Shown here in pieces: positions 34,775 through 43,983 of a stretch of DNA of 64,000 nt. Made by a program: the position numbers and the translations under genes. Where the stretch lies: positions 228,442 through 292,441 of the forward strand of contig NZ_JACHCC010000010.1 of assembly GCF_014207135.1 (NCBI RefSeq), read 5' to 3'. This stretch comes from Pedobacter cryoconitis (GTDB lineage Bacteria; Bacteroidota; Bacteroidia; Sphingobacteriales; Sphingobacteriaceae). How positions within the stretch are numbered: position 1 is the first letter of the stretch; each line of letters begins with the position of its first letter. The notes under the pieces were generated by a model. It had not been told where the DNA came from, made no database searches, and saw only the letters and a list, made by a program, of their open reading frames with translations.

Positions 34775-35428
34775 TTAATAACCTGCTGTAAAACGTTGTT
34801 TTGGATGTTTTGGGTTTTCCAACTCATCAATGATAACAACAGCCAGATCTTCTACAGATAATATACTTCTGCCTTCAGCATTGAAAACCGGAGTATCAAG
34901 ACTTGTTCTATAGTTACCTGTACGAACACCTGATGTATGAGGTCCCATTTCAAAAGCAGGACTGAAGAATGTCCAGTTTAATTCTTTTTCCTCTTTTAGA
35001 ATATTCAGATAATCCCTTGCTGCGGTCGCACCGGCCTTATAAGCAGCTGGGAAATCCGGTGTGTCAACAGCTTGTATACCTGGGGCAACTTCTAAACTTC
35101 CGGCTCCGCCAATAACAATATATCTTTTAGCGTCCGAATGTTTAGTCCCATGCTGGATAGATTCAGAACCTTTTATAAATTCTGCATACATATCCGGATT
35201 TGCCCATCCTGAATTATAGGCACTAATCACAGCGTCACTACCATTTACTGCTTTTGTTACCTGAGCAGCATCTAATACATCTGCTTTTTCAACATGCAAA
35301 TGATCATTTTTTACAGTTATTTTCTCAGGGTTTCTGACAATTGCTGTTACTTCATGACCTCTGTTTAATGCCTCTTTCAAAATTGCTGTGCCTACAAAGC
35401 CCGAGGCGCCTACTAATGCTATTTTCAT
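34775..35428 (-). CDS. NAD(P)-binding oxidoreductase (atypical SDR)
   Basis: A 217-residue Rossmann protein. The dinucleotide-binding motif is VGASGFVGTAIL (Gly7-x-x-Gly10-x-x-Gly13), followed by AIVRNPEKI and AVISAYNSGW, the pattern of NmrA/YhfK-like NAD(P)H-binding proteins. It is downstream of an Rrf2 regulator by 30 bp, a common Bacteroidota pair thought to respond to redox or electrophile stress. The substrate is unknown and the catalytic Tyr-Lys pair of classical SDRs is not obvious. Confidence 0.88.
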   Translation of the reverse strand: MKIALVGASGFVGTAILKEALNRGHEVTAIVRNPEKITVKNDHLHVEKADVLDAAQVTKAVNGSDAVISAYNSGWANPDMYAEFIKGSESIQHGTKHSDAKRYIVIGGAGSLEVAPGIQAVDTPDFPAAYKAGATAARDYLNILKEEKELNWTFFSPAFEMGPHTSGVRTGNYRTSLDTPVFNAEGRSILSVEDLAVVIIDELENPKHPKQRFTAGY

Positions 35429-35458
35429 ATGATTTTATTTTATAGGTGTTTAAATTTA

Positions 35459-35872
35459 TTATGCTGATTGGAACTTTTTACCGAAATCTTTTAATGTTTT
35501 ATGCTCTAATTTACTTGTTAATGATAACTCTGCCTCTGTATAAAGATCATTCAGATGTTCGTTAATTTGTTTGCCAACCGGACAATCTGGATTTGGGGTG
35601 TTGGTTCGTCCAAGCAGAGGGGCCTGACGAACTGCCTGGTAGATTTCCGATAACAGGATGTTGTCTGCTGGTCTGGCCAGCGAGCACCCGCCACCATTAC
35701 CTTCTTTACTGGAAATAAATCCCAGTTTACGGAGGTTACTGATTTCTTTCCTGACGAGTGCCGGATTTAAGTTAATACTCCCTGCAATGTATTCCGATGA
35801 TAACCTTTCTCCTTCGCTTAAATCAAGCAATGTAAGAATATGAAGTGCTGTAGCAAATTTCGCGTTGTTCAT
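35459..35872 (-). CDS. Rrf2 family transcriptional regulator (YwnA-like)
   Basis: A 137-residue winged-helix protein starting NNAKFATALHILTLL, with LSSEYIAGSINLNPALVRKEISNLRKLGF as the DNA-binding helices and GNGGGCSLARP in the wing. It has Cys residues in the wing and in NPDCPVGK, but not the three-Cys cluster of IscR, so it is probably not an Fe-S protein. It precedes the oxidoreductase gene in one operon and likely controls it. Confidence 0.9.
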   Translation of the reverse strand: MNNAKFATALHILTLLDLSEGERLSSEYIAGSINLNPALVRKEISNLRKLGFISSKEGNGGGCSLARPADNILLSEIYQAVRQAPLLGRTNTPNPDCPVGKQINEHLNDLYTEAELSLTSKLEHKTLKDFGKKFQSA

Positions 35873-35895
35873 CTGTAATAATTATTGTTACAGTA

Positions 35896-35903
35896 CAAAT
35901 GTA
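35896..35903 (-). promoter_or_regulatory. -7 promoter element of the rrf2 operon
   Basis: The minus strand reads TACATTTG, a TAnnTTTG match 23 bp before the ATG at 35872. Between them lies TTGTTACAGTACAA in plus orientation, with TTGT/ACAA ends, a possible regulator site. Confidence 0.4.
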
Positions 35904-36036
35904 TGGAAAACAATAGTTTAGTGAAATTGATTATGTCTTCTTTGTGTAAAAATGAAATTCACCTGTTATAAATTAGGAGAAGCTATTGAAAATGGTGAAC
36001 TTCCGGATCGTAAATGCTCAAGCCTTTTATAAACGT

Positions 36037-37059
36037 ATGAACAAAGTTTTAAGTTTTGGTGAGTTATTGCTCAGGATTTGTCCGGATTCTCCCGGAGACT
36101 GGCTTAAAGATAACTCGCTGCCAGTTTATGTGGGAGGAGCAGAGGCTAATGTTGCCGCTGCACTCGCTCTTTGGAATATCCCCTCAGCGTATATTACTGC
36201 TGTTCCGGATAACTATATGAGTCATCAGTTAGTTGATTATCTGAATAAGCTCAAAATAGATACCAGTGCTATACAATACTTCGGGGAAAGGATCGGTTTG
36301 TATTTTCTCGATAAAGGAAAGGACCTCAAAAACGCTGGCGTAATCTACGACCGTAATTATTCGTCATTTTCAGCTTTAAAACCTGGTATGATCAACTGGG
36401 ATAAAGTATTGGAAGGGGTAAGCTGGTTCCATTTCAGTGCAATCTGCCCGGCAATCAATGAGTCTGTTTCCTCAGTTTGCGAAGAAGCATTGCTGGCTGC
36501 TTCGGCAAGGAATATTAAAATTTCCATTGACCTGAATTACCGGGCCAAGCTCTGGAAATATGGCAAAGAGCCTGATCAGATATTACCTTCCTTAGTACAA
36601 TATTGTGATTTGGTTATGGGCAATATCTGGGCTGCTGAAAAAATGCTGGATATTAAACTCCCTGAATTTTCAGTTGAAGAGCAGTCTAAAGATTATTATC
36701 TGGAACTGTCCGCACAGAGTTCTAAAGTGATACAGGAGAAATTTCCTCAATGTAAGTCTGTAGCGAATACTTTCCGGTTTGACTATGGTCAGGGGATAAG
36801 GTATTATACTACGTTATATGCCAATGATGAATTATTTGTTTCCAAAGAATATCTGTCAGAACAAATTGTAGGAAAAGTAGGTAGTGGGGATTGTTTTATG
36901 GCCGGGCTGCTATATGGGTTTTATAAAGAGCTGGAGCCACAAGAGATTATAAATTTTGCTGCATCAGCAGCTTTTGCCAAGTTATTTACAGAAAGCGATT
37001 TCAATACTATAAAAATTGAAGATATAAGTCCATTAGTTAAATCATATGAAAATCAATAA
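36037..37059 (+). CDS. kdgK: 2-dehydro-3-deoxygluconokinase (PfkB family)
   Basis: A 340-residue sugar kinase. The ATG at 36037 (MNKVLSFGELLLRICPDSP) is preferred, because the longer frame uses a TTG at 35986 and adds 17 untypical residues. PVYVGGAEANVAAALALWN is the N-terminal PfkB substrate region, and VGKVGSGDCFMAGLLYGF holds the catalytic Asp and anion hole. It phosphorylates KDG, the product of UxuA, for cleavage by the aldolase encoded 9 bp downstream. It is separated by about 20 kb from the other uronate genes. Confidence 0.9.
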   Translation: MNKVLSFGELLLRICPDSPGDWLKDNSLPVYVGGAEANVAAALALWNIPSAYITAVPDNYMSHQLVDYLNKLKIDTSAIQYFGERIGLYFLDKGKDLKNAGVIYDRNYSSFSALKPGMINWDKVLEGVSWFHFSAICPAINESVSSVCEEALLAASARNIKISIDLNYRAKLWKYGKEPDQILPSLVQYCDLVMGNIWAAEKMLDIKLPEFSVEEQSKDYYLELSAQSSKVIQEKFPQCKSVANTFRFDYGQGIRYYTTLYANDELFVSKEYLSEQIVGKVGSGDCFMAGLLYGFYKELEPQEIINFAASAAFAKLFTESDFNTIKIEDISPLVKSYENQ

Positions 37060-37068
37060 CAGAAACAG

Positions 37069-37734
37069 ATGAAATCTAAAACCAGTTCTTTAAAAGCTAT
37101 TACTGATCAGGGCTTATTGCCTTTGTTTTTTTATGAAGATGCTGAAATAAGTCTTAATGTTGTGAAAACATTATATCGTGCTGGTGTGCGGGTGATAGAA
37201 TATACCAACAGGGGAGCAGAGGCATTAGAGAATTTTAAAATGCTGATAAAAGTAGTCAATCTTGAAATGCCTGAATTGCATCTTGGGATAGGAACTATTA
37301 AAAATGCAGTTGAAGCTAAGGATTTTATAAATGCTGGAGCACATTTTATAGTGTGCCCGGTAATCGATACGCAGGTAGGTGAGCTGGTGCATGAAGCCGG
37401 GCTTTTATGGATTCCTGGTTGTTTTACCCCAACTGAAATTAACATCGCTCACCAGCATCAGGCAGGATTGATCAAGCTGTTCCCTGCTAACTTATTAGGA
37501 CCTGCATATGTTGCTGCGATTAAAGATCTTTTTCCAGGCCAGTTATTTATTCCGACTGGTGGAGTTGAAATTGAAATAGCAAATATCAGAGAATGGTTAA
37601 AATCTGGCGTGTGTGGTGTTGGGATGGGCAGCAAACTGATTAGTAAAGAAATTCTGCTCAATAGAGACTATGACTCCCTGTTTGAGCTGACCAGAAAAAC
37701 ACTGGCGATTATTGAAGAATCGAGAGTAGGTTAG
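37069..37734 (+). CDS. eda: KDPG/KHG aldolase
   Basis: A 221-residue class I aldolase splitting 2-keto-3-deoxy-6-phosphogluconate to pyruvate and glyceraldehyde 3-phosphate. The catalytic Glu lies in AGVRVIEYTNRG and the Schiff-base Lys in AGLIKLFPANLLGP. LGIGTIKNAVEAKDFINAGAHFIVCP and IPTGGVEIEIANIREWL are further family blocks. It forms an operon with kdgK and finishes the uronate pathway. A hairpin overlapping its stop codon ends the unit. Confidence 0.95.
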   Translation: MKSKTSSLKAITDQGLLPLFFYEDAEISLNVVKTLYRAGVRVIEYTNRGAEALENFKMLIKVVNLEMPELHLGIGTIKNAVEAKDFINAGAHFIVCPVIDTQVGELVHEAGLLWIPGCFTPTEINIAHQHQAGLIKLFPANLLGPAYVAAIKDLFPGQLFIPTGGVEIEIANIREWLKSGVCGVGMGSKLISKEILLNRDYDSLFELTRKTLAIIEESRVG

Positions 37735-37754
37735 GGTCTGTTTAAAACAGACCC
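37734..37754. terminator. Terminator after eda
   Basis: GGGTCTGTTT pairs perfectly with AAACAGACCC around a single A. It begins at the last base of the eda stop codon, in the gap to a convergent gene. Confidence 0.7.
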
Positions 37755-37763
37755 CGAATTATA

Positions 37764-38684
37764 TTATCTGGCCAGTCTTTTTTCAAGAATAACTGTATTA
37801 CCTATTTTTCGTTTTCTCGAATTATTAAGGATAACATTGTATTTCCCTAAGAAGCCTGTGCCAATTGTATTTTGAGGAAATGCTGAACTCAATTGTATTT
37901 TTTGCTCCTGGAACGCAACTCCATTTAAAATAAGAGCAGGAACTTTTACCTCATAAATGGTGTCAATTAGTTTTCGGGCATGAATATCAGAAATAATGGT
38001 TCTGACAGGTTTAAGATGATAGGTCGTAATTAGCCGTTTACCCAAAACTGAATTTGAATTAACCTGGAAGTCAACACCTGATCCAAAGTCAATAGCAAAA
38101 TTCGTTTTAATGCCATCAATTTCAACCGCTACTTTTGGATAGGAATCATTTTTATAGTTGATGGTAGTTATAGTTTCTGCTGGCTGAAACGGAGTCTTGG
38201 AAATTGATATTTCATTTTTATCATTATTGATTTTCCAGTTATACCTGTAAATTATAGATGTTCCTGTCGAACCAGTAATTATAGAGTCTGGAAAAGCATA
38301 ATTTACGATTGCTTCTTCGCTTCTGAATTTGACATTTCCTATGGTTATTTTTGGGGAATAGAACAGTAACCGGTCATGCTGTTTACCATTAGGGGAGGTT
38401 AAGGTTAACAGGCTATAACTGGGAGAAAGAGCCCTGGTACTTTGAAAATAAGGGGTTAATCTTAAAGGTTTTGAATAAGTTCCGAATAGTAGTGACATAC
38501 TATCCCGGTCAATTTTTACCGGAATAAATATTCTGTTGTACTTGTCCTTCTGGAAAGTTATCTTAGTAACTGCCTTGGACTGTGCTTTGAGATCAGACGC
38601 GTAGAAACTACTTACAGTAATGATACAGCTTGCTGTAAAAATGAACTTCAAAGTCCCTTTAAATACTGATTTTATGTTATTCAT
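37764..38684 (-). CDS. Exported retropepsin-like protein with a degenerate active site
   Basis: A 306-residue protein with a signal peptide ending near FYASDLKAQ. Two similar halves are visible, as in bacterial retropepsin-like proteins: the second contains NFAIDFGSGVDFQVN, where the usual DTG is DFG (Asp199), and the first, DSMSLLFGTYSKPLRL, has lost the Asp altogether. FLGKYNVILNNSRKRK at the end matches the family tail. It is probably not an active protease in the usual sense. Compare the intact relative at 52122. Function unknown. Confidence 0.65.
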   Translation of the reverse strand: MNNIKSVFKGTLKFIFTASCIITVSSFYASDLKAQSKAVTKITFQKDKYNRIFIPVKIDRDSMSLLFGTYSKPLRLTPYFQSTRALSPSYSLLTLTSPNGKQHDRLLFYSPKITIGNVKFRSEEAIVNYAFPDSIITGSTGTSIIYRYNWKINNDKNEISISKTPFQPAETITTINYKNDSYPKVAVEIDGIKTNFAIDFGSGVDFQVNSNSVLGKRLITTYHLKPVRTIISDIHARKLIDTIYEVKVPALILNGVAFQEQKIQLSSAFPQNTIGTGFLGKYNVILNNSRKRKIGNTVILEKRLAR

Positions 38685-38804
38685 TATCGTATGAATTTAT
38701 CCATATAAAAATAATCAATTTAATAGAACAAAACTATCTTTAACATCTGTTTAACATTTATCTGATAATTTAAAACAGAATTTTAAACAATTCCGACATT
38801 TTAA

Positions 38805-41261
38805 ATGTTTAATACGAAATTACTTTCTATGCCCCTTTGGTTAAAACGCTCGTTCCAGGTTCTGGTTGCTCTTATTTCGTTAATCGCTTTGCTCTTTATC
38901 GGCCTTGCGTTATATGTAAATGCACACAAAAAAGAGCTGCTGGTTTCTATTACAAAGGAGTTGAATAAAGACTTGAATGGCAGTCTGACAGTAGGCAGTA
39001 TGGAACCTACTTTACTGAAAAGTTTCCCCGGGGTATCTGTATCTCTGAAAAATGTAGAGATCAAAGATAGTTTATGGAATGTTCATCATCATTCCTTGCT
39101 CACATCAGGTAATTTTGGAGTTGAAGTAAATACCGCGGCCTTGCTGAAGGGGACTGTTGAAGTCAGAAAGGTTTCTATCAATGATGCCTCTATATATCTA
39201 TATACTGATAGTAATGGTTATAGCAATACTTCTGTTTTTAAAAAGAAGAAGGAGCCCAAAGTTAAAGACAAAACTAGCGCTCCGGCCGAAATCAGACATT
39301 TTGAACTGCATAATGTCCGGTTTATACTGGACAACAGAAAAGGAAATAAGCTGTTTTTATTTGCGATACAGGATTTCAGAGGCCGGGTCGATTATCCTTC
39401 TGCCGGCTGGAAAGCAGATGTTCATTTAAAAACGTTAGTCCGTAGCCTGGCTTTCAATACGCAGAGAGGAAGCTTTATTAAAGATAAAGTAGTTGAAGGA
39501 AAAATGCATATCATCTATCATCAAAAAGATCAGGTGATTGAAGTTCAGCCAAATGTATTGAATATTGGCGCTGATCCGTTTATCATAGGGGCTAAATTCA
39601 ATGTCTCAAAAGATCCTGTAGATTTTTCTATAAGTGTAGAGGCCCGTCATATTTTATGGAAGAATGCCTCTGCCTTACTTGCCCCAAATATTACTTTAAC
39701 ACTGAATAAATTTGACCTGGATAAGCCGATCTTTGCTAAAGCGCTTATATCAGGTAATATGGGGGCTGGGGGTGATCCGTTGCTTGTTGTAAATGCTGTT
39801 GTAAGAGACAATAAACTGACGGGGCCAGGCGGTATTGTAGATAACTGTAATTTTAAAGGAATATACACGAATAATTTTGTGAATGGTAAAGGCTTTAATG
39901 ATGCCAACTCAGTCGTTAAATTGTTTCGTTTTTCCGGCAGCTATAAAGAAATGCCATTTAAAGTCGATACCGTGTTTATCAATAACTTTGAGAAACCTGT
40001 AGCTATGGGTACTTTCACTGCTAAGTTTAATGTCGCCAAACTGAATAATATTTTAGGTGAGGATGTATTGAATTTTACAAAAGGTATTGCAGATTTAAAA
40101 TTACATTATAGTGCAGATATTGTCGGTCTTACCTTAAAGAAGCCTATTTTAGCTGGTACCATTAGTGTGAAAAATGCCGATGTGAGTTATGTGCCCCGCG
40201 GAGTTAATTTTAAAAATACATCTATTACACTTGATTTTAAGGGAGAAGATTTATTGATCAGAGACATCAGGCTGCAAAGTGGTAAAAGTGTAGTGTTTAT
40301 GGACGGAAGTATTAAAAATTTCCTTAATCTTTATTATAATGCACCTGAGAAAATCTTACTGAGCTGGAGGATGCATAGCCCTCAGATTTATTTAGGTGAA
40401 TTTTTGGGTTTCCTGGGTTCGAGAAAAAATAGTACTCCCACCAGGCCGAAGAATAAAAGTAATAATTTTGCCACCCAATTGAATACCATGCTGGATAAAG
40501 GTAGAGCGGAGATAAATCTGAGGGTAGACAAGGTATCCTATAGCCGGTTTGTCGGTACTGATGCGAAGGCAGATATTTTTCTTGACGAGGATGGCCTGAG
40601 GCTTAAAAATGTAAGCATGAAACATGGTGGCGGGGCTATTAGCTTGAATGGTAGTATGAAACAAAAGGGTGACCTGGGTAATTTTGCACTGAATACCGTG
40701 ATTTCAAACGTGAACGTCAGAGATTTCTTTTATTCATTTAACAATTTTGGTTTAGAAAGCCCTACTTATAAAAATCTGAGAGGAAATTTCTTTACGAAGG
40801 CAAATGTGGCTGGAAGTGTGAACAGTCAGGGAAAAATAATCCCGGGATCAATGAAAGGAGTTATCAATTTTGATCTCAAAAAGGGGGCGTTGGTAGGTTT
40901 TGATGCGGTAAAAAGTATTGGTAAGTTTGCTTTTCCTTTCAGGAACCTGGATAATATCACATTTGATAACCTTAACGGTAAATTTGATATTAACGGAAGG
41001 CTGGTGAAAATCAGACCAATGATGATTAATTCTAGTGTACTGAATATGAATCTGGAGGGGATTTATGCAACAACAGGAAAAGGGACTAATATTTTTCTTG
41101 ATGTGCCTTTACGGAACCCTAAAAAGGATGAGGATATTACAGATAAACAGGAGATAAAAGAGCGCAGAATGAAAGGTATTGTCATCCATGTCCTGGCCAC
41201 AGACGGAGACAATGGCAAGATTAAATTTAAACTCGTTGGGAAAAAGGAAAAGGATCGTTAG
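38805..41261 (+). CDS. AsmA family protein
   Basis: An 818-residue protein with a single N-terminal membrane anchor (LVALISLIALLFIGLALYV) and a long beta-rich periplasmic body. The N-terminal AsmA pattern is ITKELNKDLNGSLTVGSMEPT, followed by FPGVSVSLKNVEIKDS. The C-terminal part (FDLKKGALVGFDAVKSIGKFAF and LDNITFDNLNGKFDINGRLV) is the AsmA_2-type domain. Related large proteins are thought to bridge inner and outer membranes for lipid transport. The start could also be at residue 9. Its stop overlaps a convergent small gene by 4 bp. Confidence 0.9.
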   Translation: MFNTKLLSMPLWLKRSFQVLVALISLIALLFIGLALYVNAHKKELLVSITKELNKDLNGSLTVGSMEPTLLKSFPGVSVSLKNVEIKDSLWNVHHHSLLTSGNFGVEVNTAALLKGTVEVRKVSINDASIYLYTDSNGYSNTSVFKKKKEPKVKDKTSAPAEIRHFELHNVRFILDNRKGNKLFLFAIQDFRGRVDYPSAGWKADVHLKTLVRSLAFNTQRGSFIKDKVVEGKMHIIYHQKDQVIEVQPNVLNIGADPFIIGAKFNVSKDPVDFSISVEARHILWKNASALLAPNITLTLNKFDLDKPIFAKALISGNMGAGGDPLLVVNAVVRDNKLTGPGGIVDNCNFKGIYTNNFVNGKGFNDANSVVKLFRFSGSYKEMPFKVDTVFINNFEKPVAMGTFTAKFNVAKLNNILGEDVLNFTKGIADLKLHYSADIVGLTLKKPILAGTISVKNADVSYVPRGVNFKNTSITLDFKGEDLLIRDIRLQSGKSVVFMDGSIKNFLNLYYNAPEKILLSWRMHSPQIYLGEFLGFLGSRKNSTPTRPKNKSNNFATQLNTMLDKGRAEINLRVDKVSYSRFVGTDAKADIFLDEDGLRLKNVSMKHGGGAISLNGSMKQKGDLGNFALNTVISNVNVRDFFYSFNNFGLESPTYKNLRGNFFTKANVAGSVNSQGKIIPGSMKGVINFDLKKGALVGFDAVKSIGKFAFPFRNLDNITFDNLNGKFDINGRLVKIRPMMINSSVLNMNLEGIYATTGKGTNIFLDVPLRNPKKDEDITDKQEIKERRMKGIVIHVLATDGDNGKIKFKLVGKKEKDR

Positions 41262-41491
41262 GGTTGTAAACTTTCAAATTTATCTCCGATAAGAAAGATA
41301 AAATCTTCGTCTACAGATACTTCATCATTCGTTACCCACATATCGTCTTCAGATAGAAATATTTCGAATTTCTCGTGTTCCGGAATTTCAACTATAAATG
41401 TTGAATCATCACCATCTTCAATTTCTGTAACTGTAACCGGAATAGTTTCTCCTTCAAACTCTACTGAGAATTCTGTTTTTAAATCTGCCAT
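41258..41491 (-). CDS. Small acidic protein of unknown function
   Basis: A 77-residue, strongly acidic, Cys-free soluble protein, predicted mostly beta (FSVEFEGETIPVTVTEI, STFIVEIPEHEKFEIFL, DEDFIFLIGDKFESL). No signal peptide. It sits 12 bp downstream of thiD on the same strand and may be co-transcribed with it. Not recognised beyond a conserved Bacteroidota small protein type. Confidence 0.7.
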   Translation of the reverse strand: MADLKTEFSVEFEGETIPVTVTEIEDGDDSTFIVEIPEHEKFEIFLSEDDMWVTNDEVSVDEDFIFLIGDKFESLQP

Positions 41492-41503
41492 GGCCCAAAT
41501 ATA

Positions 41504-42340
41504 TTAATTTTTTAGATCCGTATCGTGTTTGATTGATGGAATAGGGGCATGGAAATGGTTTAATGGACCTTTTCCTTTCCCGGTCACTACATCAACTCCT
41601 TGTTTTATAGCCTGATGAACATATAGTTCTGCCTTCTGTATCGCAGCAGGTAACTCAAATCCTATTGCCAGAAATGAGGCTATAGCTGATGATAATGTAC
41701 AGCCAGTTCCATGTGTGTTCAGAGAGTTTATAGCCGTGTTTTCATAAGAAAACTCCAAACCATTTTTATCCAGATAAATATCAGACAGCTGATCACCTTT
41801 GAGATGACCTCCCTTAACCAGGACTGCCTGGCAATTCAGGTCCAGAATTTTGCGTGCGGCAATTTTCATTTCTGAAACGGTTGAGATTTCCATTCCGGAC
41901 AGGATAGCTGCTTCATCCAGATTTGGTGTTACTAAGGTTGTTAGCGGAATCAGGAACTGCTTCATCGGTTCAATAGTATCTTCACCGATTAGCCGGTGGC
42001 CACTGGTGGAGATCATCACAGGATCCAGAATTATCGGGATGGCCTGGTAATGTTTTAAAACTCCGTACACAGCCAGCAGTACTTCGGGATTAGAAATCAT
42101 CCCTATTTTAATAGCATTGGGCCTGATATCACTAAGCACTGCTTCGATCTGAGCTATAACAATGGATGTGGGCAGGTGATGCAGATCTTTTACGCCTGTA
42201 GTGTTCTGAGCTGTAATCGTAGTAATGGCGGAAGTTCCATAGCAGCCAAGCGCCGAAATTGTCTTTAGGTCAGCTTGTATGCCAGCACCTCCGCCACTAT
42301 CCGATCCGGCAATGGTGAGTACAGAAGGGTAATATATCAT
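41504..42340 (-). CDS. thiD: Hydroxymethylpyrimidine/phosphomethylpyrimidine kinase
   Basis: A 278-residue ribokinase-fold enzyme that phosphorylates HMP and HMP-P in thiamine synthesis or salvage. Key blocks are LTIAGSDSGGGAGIQADLKT at the start, ALGCYGTSAITTITAQNT, and the C-terminal NSLNTHGTGCTLSSAIASFLA with the catalytic Cys/anion hole. No other thiamine gene and no TPP riboswitch is seen nearby, which suggests a salvage role or constitutive expression. Confidence 0.95.
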   Translation of the reverse strand: MIYYPSVLTIAGSDSGGGAGIQADLKTISALGCYGTSAITTITAQNTTGVKDLHHLPTSIVIAQIEAVLSDIRPNAIKIGMISNPEVLLAVYGVLKHYQAIPIILDPVMISTSGHRLIGEDTIEPMKQFLIPLTTLVTPNLDEAAILSGMEISTVSEMKIAARKILDLNCQAVLVKGGHLKGDQLSDIYLDKNGLEFSYENTAINSLNTHGTGCTLSSAIASFLAIGFELPAAIQKAELYVHQAIKQGVDVVTGKGKGPLNHFHAPIPSIKHDTDLKN

Positions 42341-42390
42341 TCCGGTAAAATTATTAATATATACAGGAATATCAATAGCTAATCATTGCC

Positions 42391-43803
42391 TTAGTTACTT
42401 GTATCTACGGTTGTCTCTATGACGTCCTGGATGTTTTTTGGTAAGATAGAAAGTAAATCATATCCGGTTGCTTTTTCGATGTCCCTTACTGATACACGAT
42501 ATTTTTTCCAGTCTGTGTTGATACTGTTAATATTGGGTGTATTGACAGCAATAACCCGTGTTGTTGTGCTGACTCTGCTCAGGTCATTGTCACCAGCTGG
42601 AATAATCACTGCTATCTTCCATATATTGGAAGGTACAGTAACTTTGCCTCCGGCAATTGTAGTGATGCTGGCGCTGCTATTACTACCTACACCACCACTA
42701 CCATAACTACCCATAATAATATAAACTTCGTTGCCCTCGAGTACTTTTGCACGCAGGTAGTTTTCCAGATCAGCCCAGGTTTTCTGGTTATTGTTAGGTG
42801 CCTGAGGAATCATATTTGACATCAGGAAAGTAGCACTATTTGCATTGGTAGAGCTGGTGCGATCGGCAGAAGGAATATTATGGCCGCGGTCAAATCCAGA
42901 ACCACTATAACTATTACTTTGTACCATGAATGCATTAGCAGGTAGGCCGGTAAAACCAGCAAAGTTGTTTAACCTGGCAGTAGCACCGTTAAAATTGCTT
43001 GCATCAAGGTGCCAGCTTACCCAATTAGGTGTTCCTCTTTTGCTGCTGTAAGATTCTACATAGTAATGCTGATCGATCAGGAAATTATCAGCATCAACCA
43101 TTGTTGCATTGGAAGGATTACCAAACAGTAAATTGCTGTTGTCTCCTGATACTGGTTGTATATCTGTTCCGGCTACAACGTTGCGCGGAGGTGCTGCAGT
43201 TGTATTGTTAGCTGTATCTACCGGATTAGTATCGGGTACCCCTGTTATGATACCGGAATCACCTGTTCCTTTAAAAGTGATATCGTCAATATTTACCCTG
43301 GCTGTGCCTGTTTTTTTGATTTGGAAACGAACAGCTGTATTAATCGCTACTTTAAAGGAATCCAGTTTTAACACTGTATTATCTTCAATAATATCAGTAC
43401 CTATCTGTGTATAGGTTTTTCCTTCATCTGATGAAATCATCAACTGCCAGGTAGAGGAAAGGTCTGTGCCGTATTTACCATGTTTTATATACAGCATGGT
43501 CATACCTTTAACATCAAAGTTCATGGTAACACTTCCTGTTCTTAGTCTGATACTTTTTGTCCCGTTTTTTAAATCCGGAGCCGTTGAGCCAATCAGGGCA
43601 TCGTCGAGTGTCCAGCTTCCGGTTGGTGCTGTGAAATTACCGACAGCATAAGCAGTTTTTGCCGAATTTTCAAAACCTTCGGTTATACTATAAACTGCTG
43701 GTGCGACAGGAGGTGTAACGATAGTATCTTCTGTTGTTTTCTTTGAACAGCCTGCTAAAACGAGTATAAGGCTGCTAGAGATAAATAAGTTTCTAAAAGT
43801 CAT
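42391..43803 (-). CDS. Surface lipoprotein with DNA/RNA non-specific endonuclease domain
   Basis: A 470-residue protein with lipobox LAGC (Cys19). Residues 35-185 form a beta-sandwich resembling a jelly-roll or carbohydrate-binding-like module (SITEGFENSAKTAYAVGNF, then RVNIDDITFKG). After a Pro/Thr-rich linker, residues 235-465 form a beta-beta-alpha-metal endonuclease domain with the catalytic DRGH (305-308) and the metal-binding Asn in SNMIPQAPNNNQKTW. Such enzymes cut DNA and RNA without sequence preference. Exposure outside the cell suggests nutrient scavenging or biofilm DNA turnover. Confidence 0.9.
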   Translation of the reverse strand: MTFRNLFISSSLILVLAGCSKKTTEDTIVTPPVAPAVYSITEGFENSAKTAYAVGNFTAPTGSWTLDDALIGSTAPDLKNGTKSIRLRTGSVTMNFDVKGMTMLYIKHGKYGTDLSSTWQLMISSDEGKTYTQIGTDIIEDNTVLKLDSFKVAINTAVRFQIKKTGTARVNIDDITFKGTGDSGIITGVPDTNPVDTANNTTAAPPRNVVAGTDIQPVSGDNSNLLFGNPSNATMVDADNFLIDQHYYVESYSSKRGTPNWVSWHLDASNFNGATARLNNFAGFTGLPANAFMVQSNSYSGSGFDRGHNIPSADRTSSTNANSATFLMSNMIPQAPNNNQKTWADLENYLRAKVLEGNEVYIIMGSYGSGGVGSNSSASITTIAGGKVTVPSNIWKIAVIIPAGDNDLSRVSTTTRVIAVNTPNINSINTDWKKYRVSVRDIEKATGYDLLSILPKNIQDVIETTVDTSN

Positions 43804-43848
43804 AAGGGTGTTTGCAAATAATTATTGTGGACGACAAATATGCATGAT

Positions 43849-43877
43849 TACTATTAATTCAATGTTAATTAATAGTA
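43849..43877. repeat. Inverted repeat in the kaiB upstream region
   Basis: TACTATTAATT and AATTAATAGTA are perfect 11-bp complements around a 7-nt loop. A further ATACTATT copy about 15 bp downstream could pair alternatively with the second arm. Confidence 0.6.
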
Positions 43878-43969
43878 TGTTCTTATTTATTAATACTATT
43901 AGTTTAATGATCAGCTGTCCGGATATCATTCCAGATCCAGTGTTGTACATCAATTGATAAACTGGAACT

Positions 43970-43983
43970 ATTCTATATAGAAT
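43970..43983. promoter_or_regulatory. 14-bp palindrome, possible regulator site
   Basis: ATTCTATATAGAAT is a perfect palindrome about 225 bp before the kaiB-like gene. A 12-base match (ATTCTATATAGA) also occurs at 54583-54594 upstream of the gamma-glutamyltransferase gene. The role is unknown. Confidence 0.3.

Noticed and set aside
42341..42390. TPP riboswitch upstream of thiD
   Set aside because: The gap to the next gene is only 50 bp, too short for a THI box, and no CTGAGA-like core is present.
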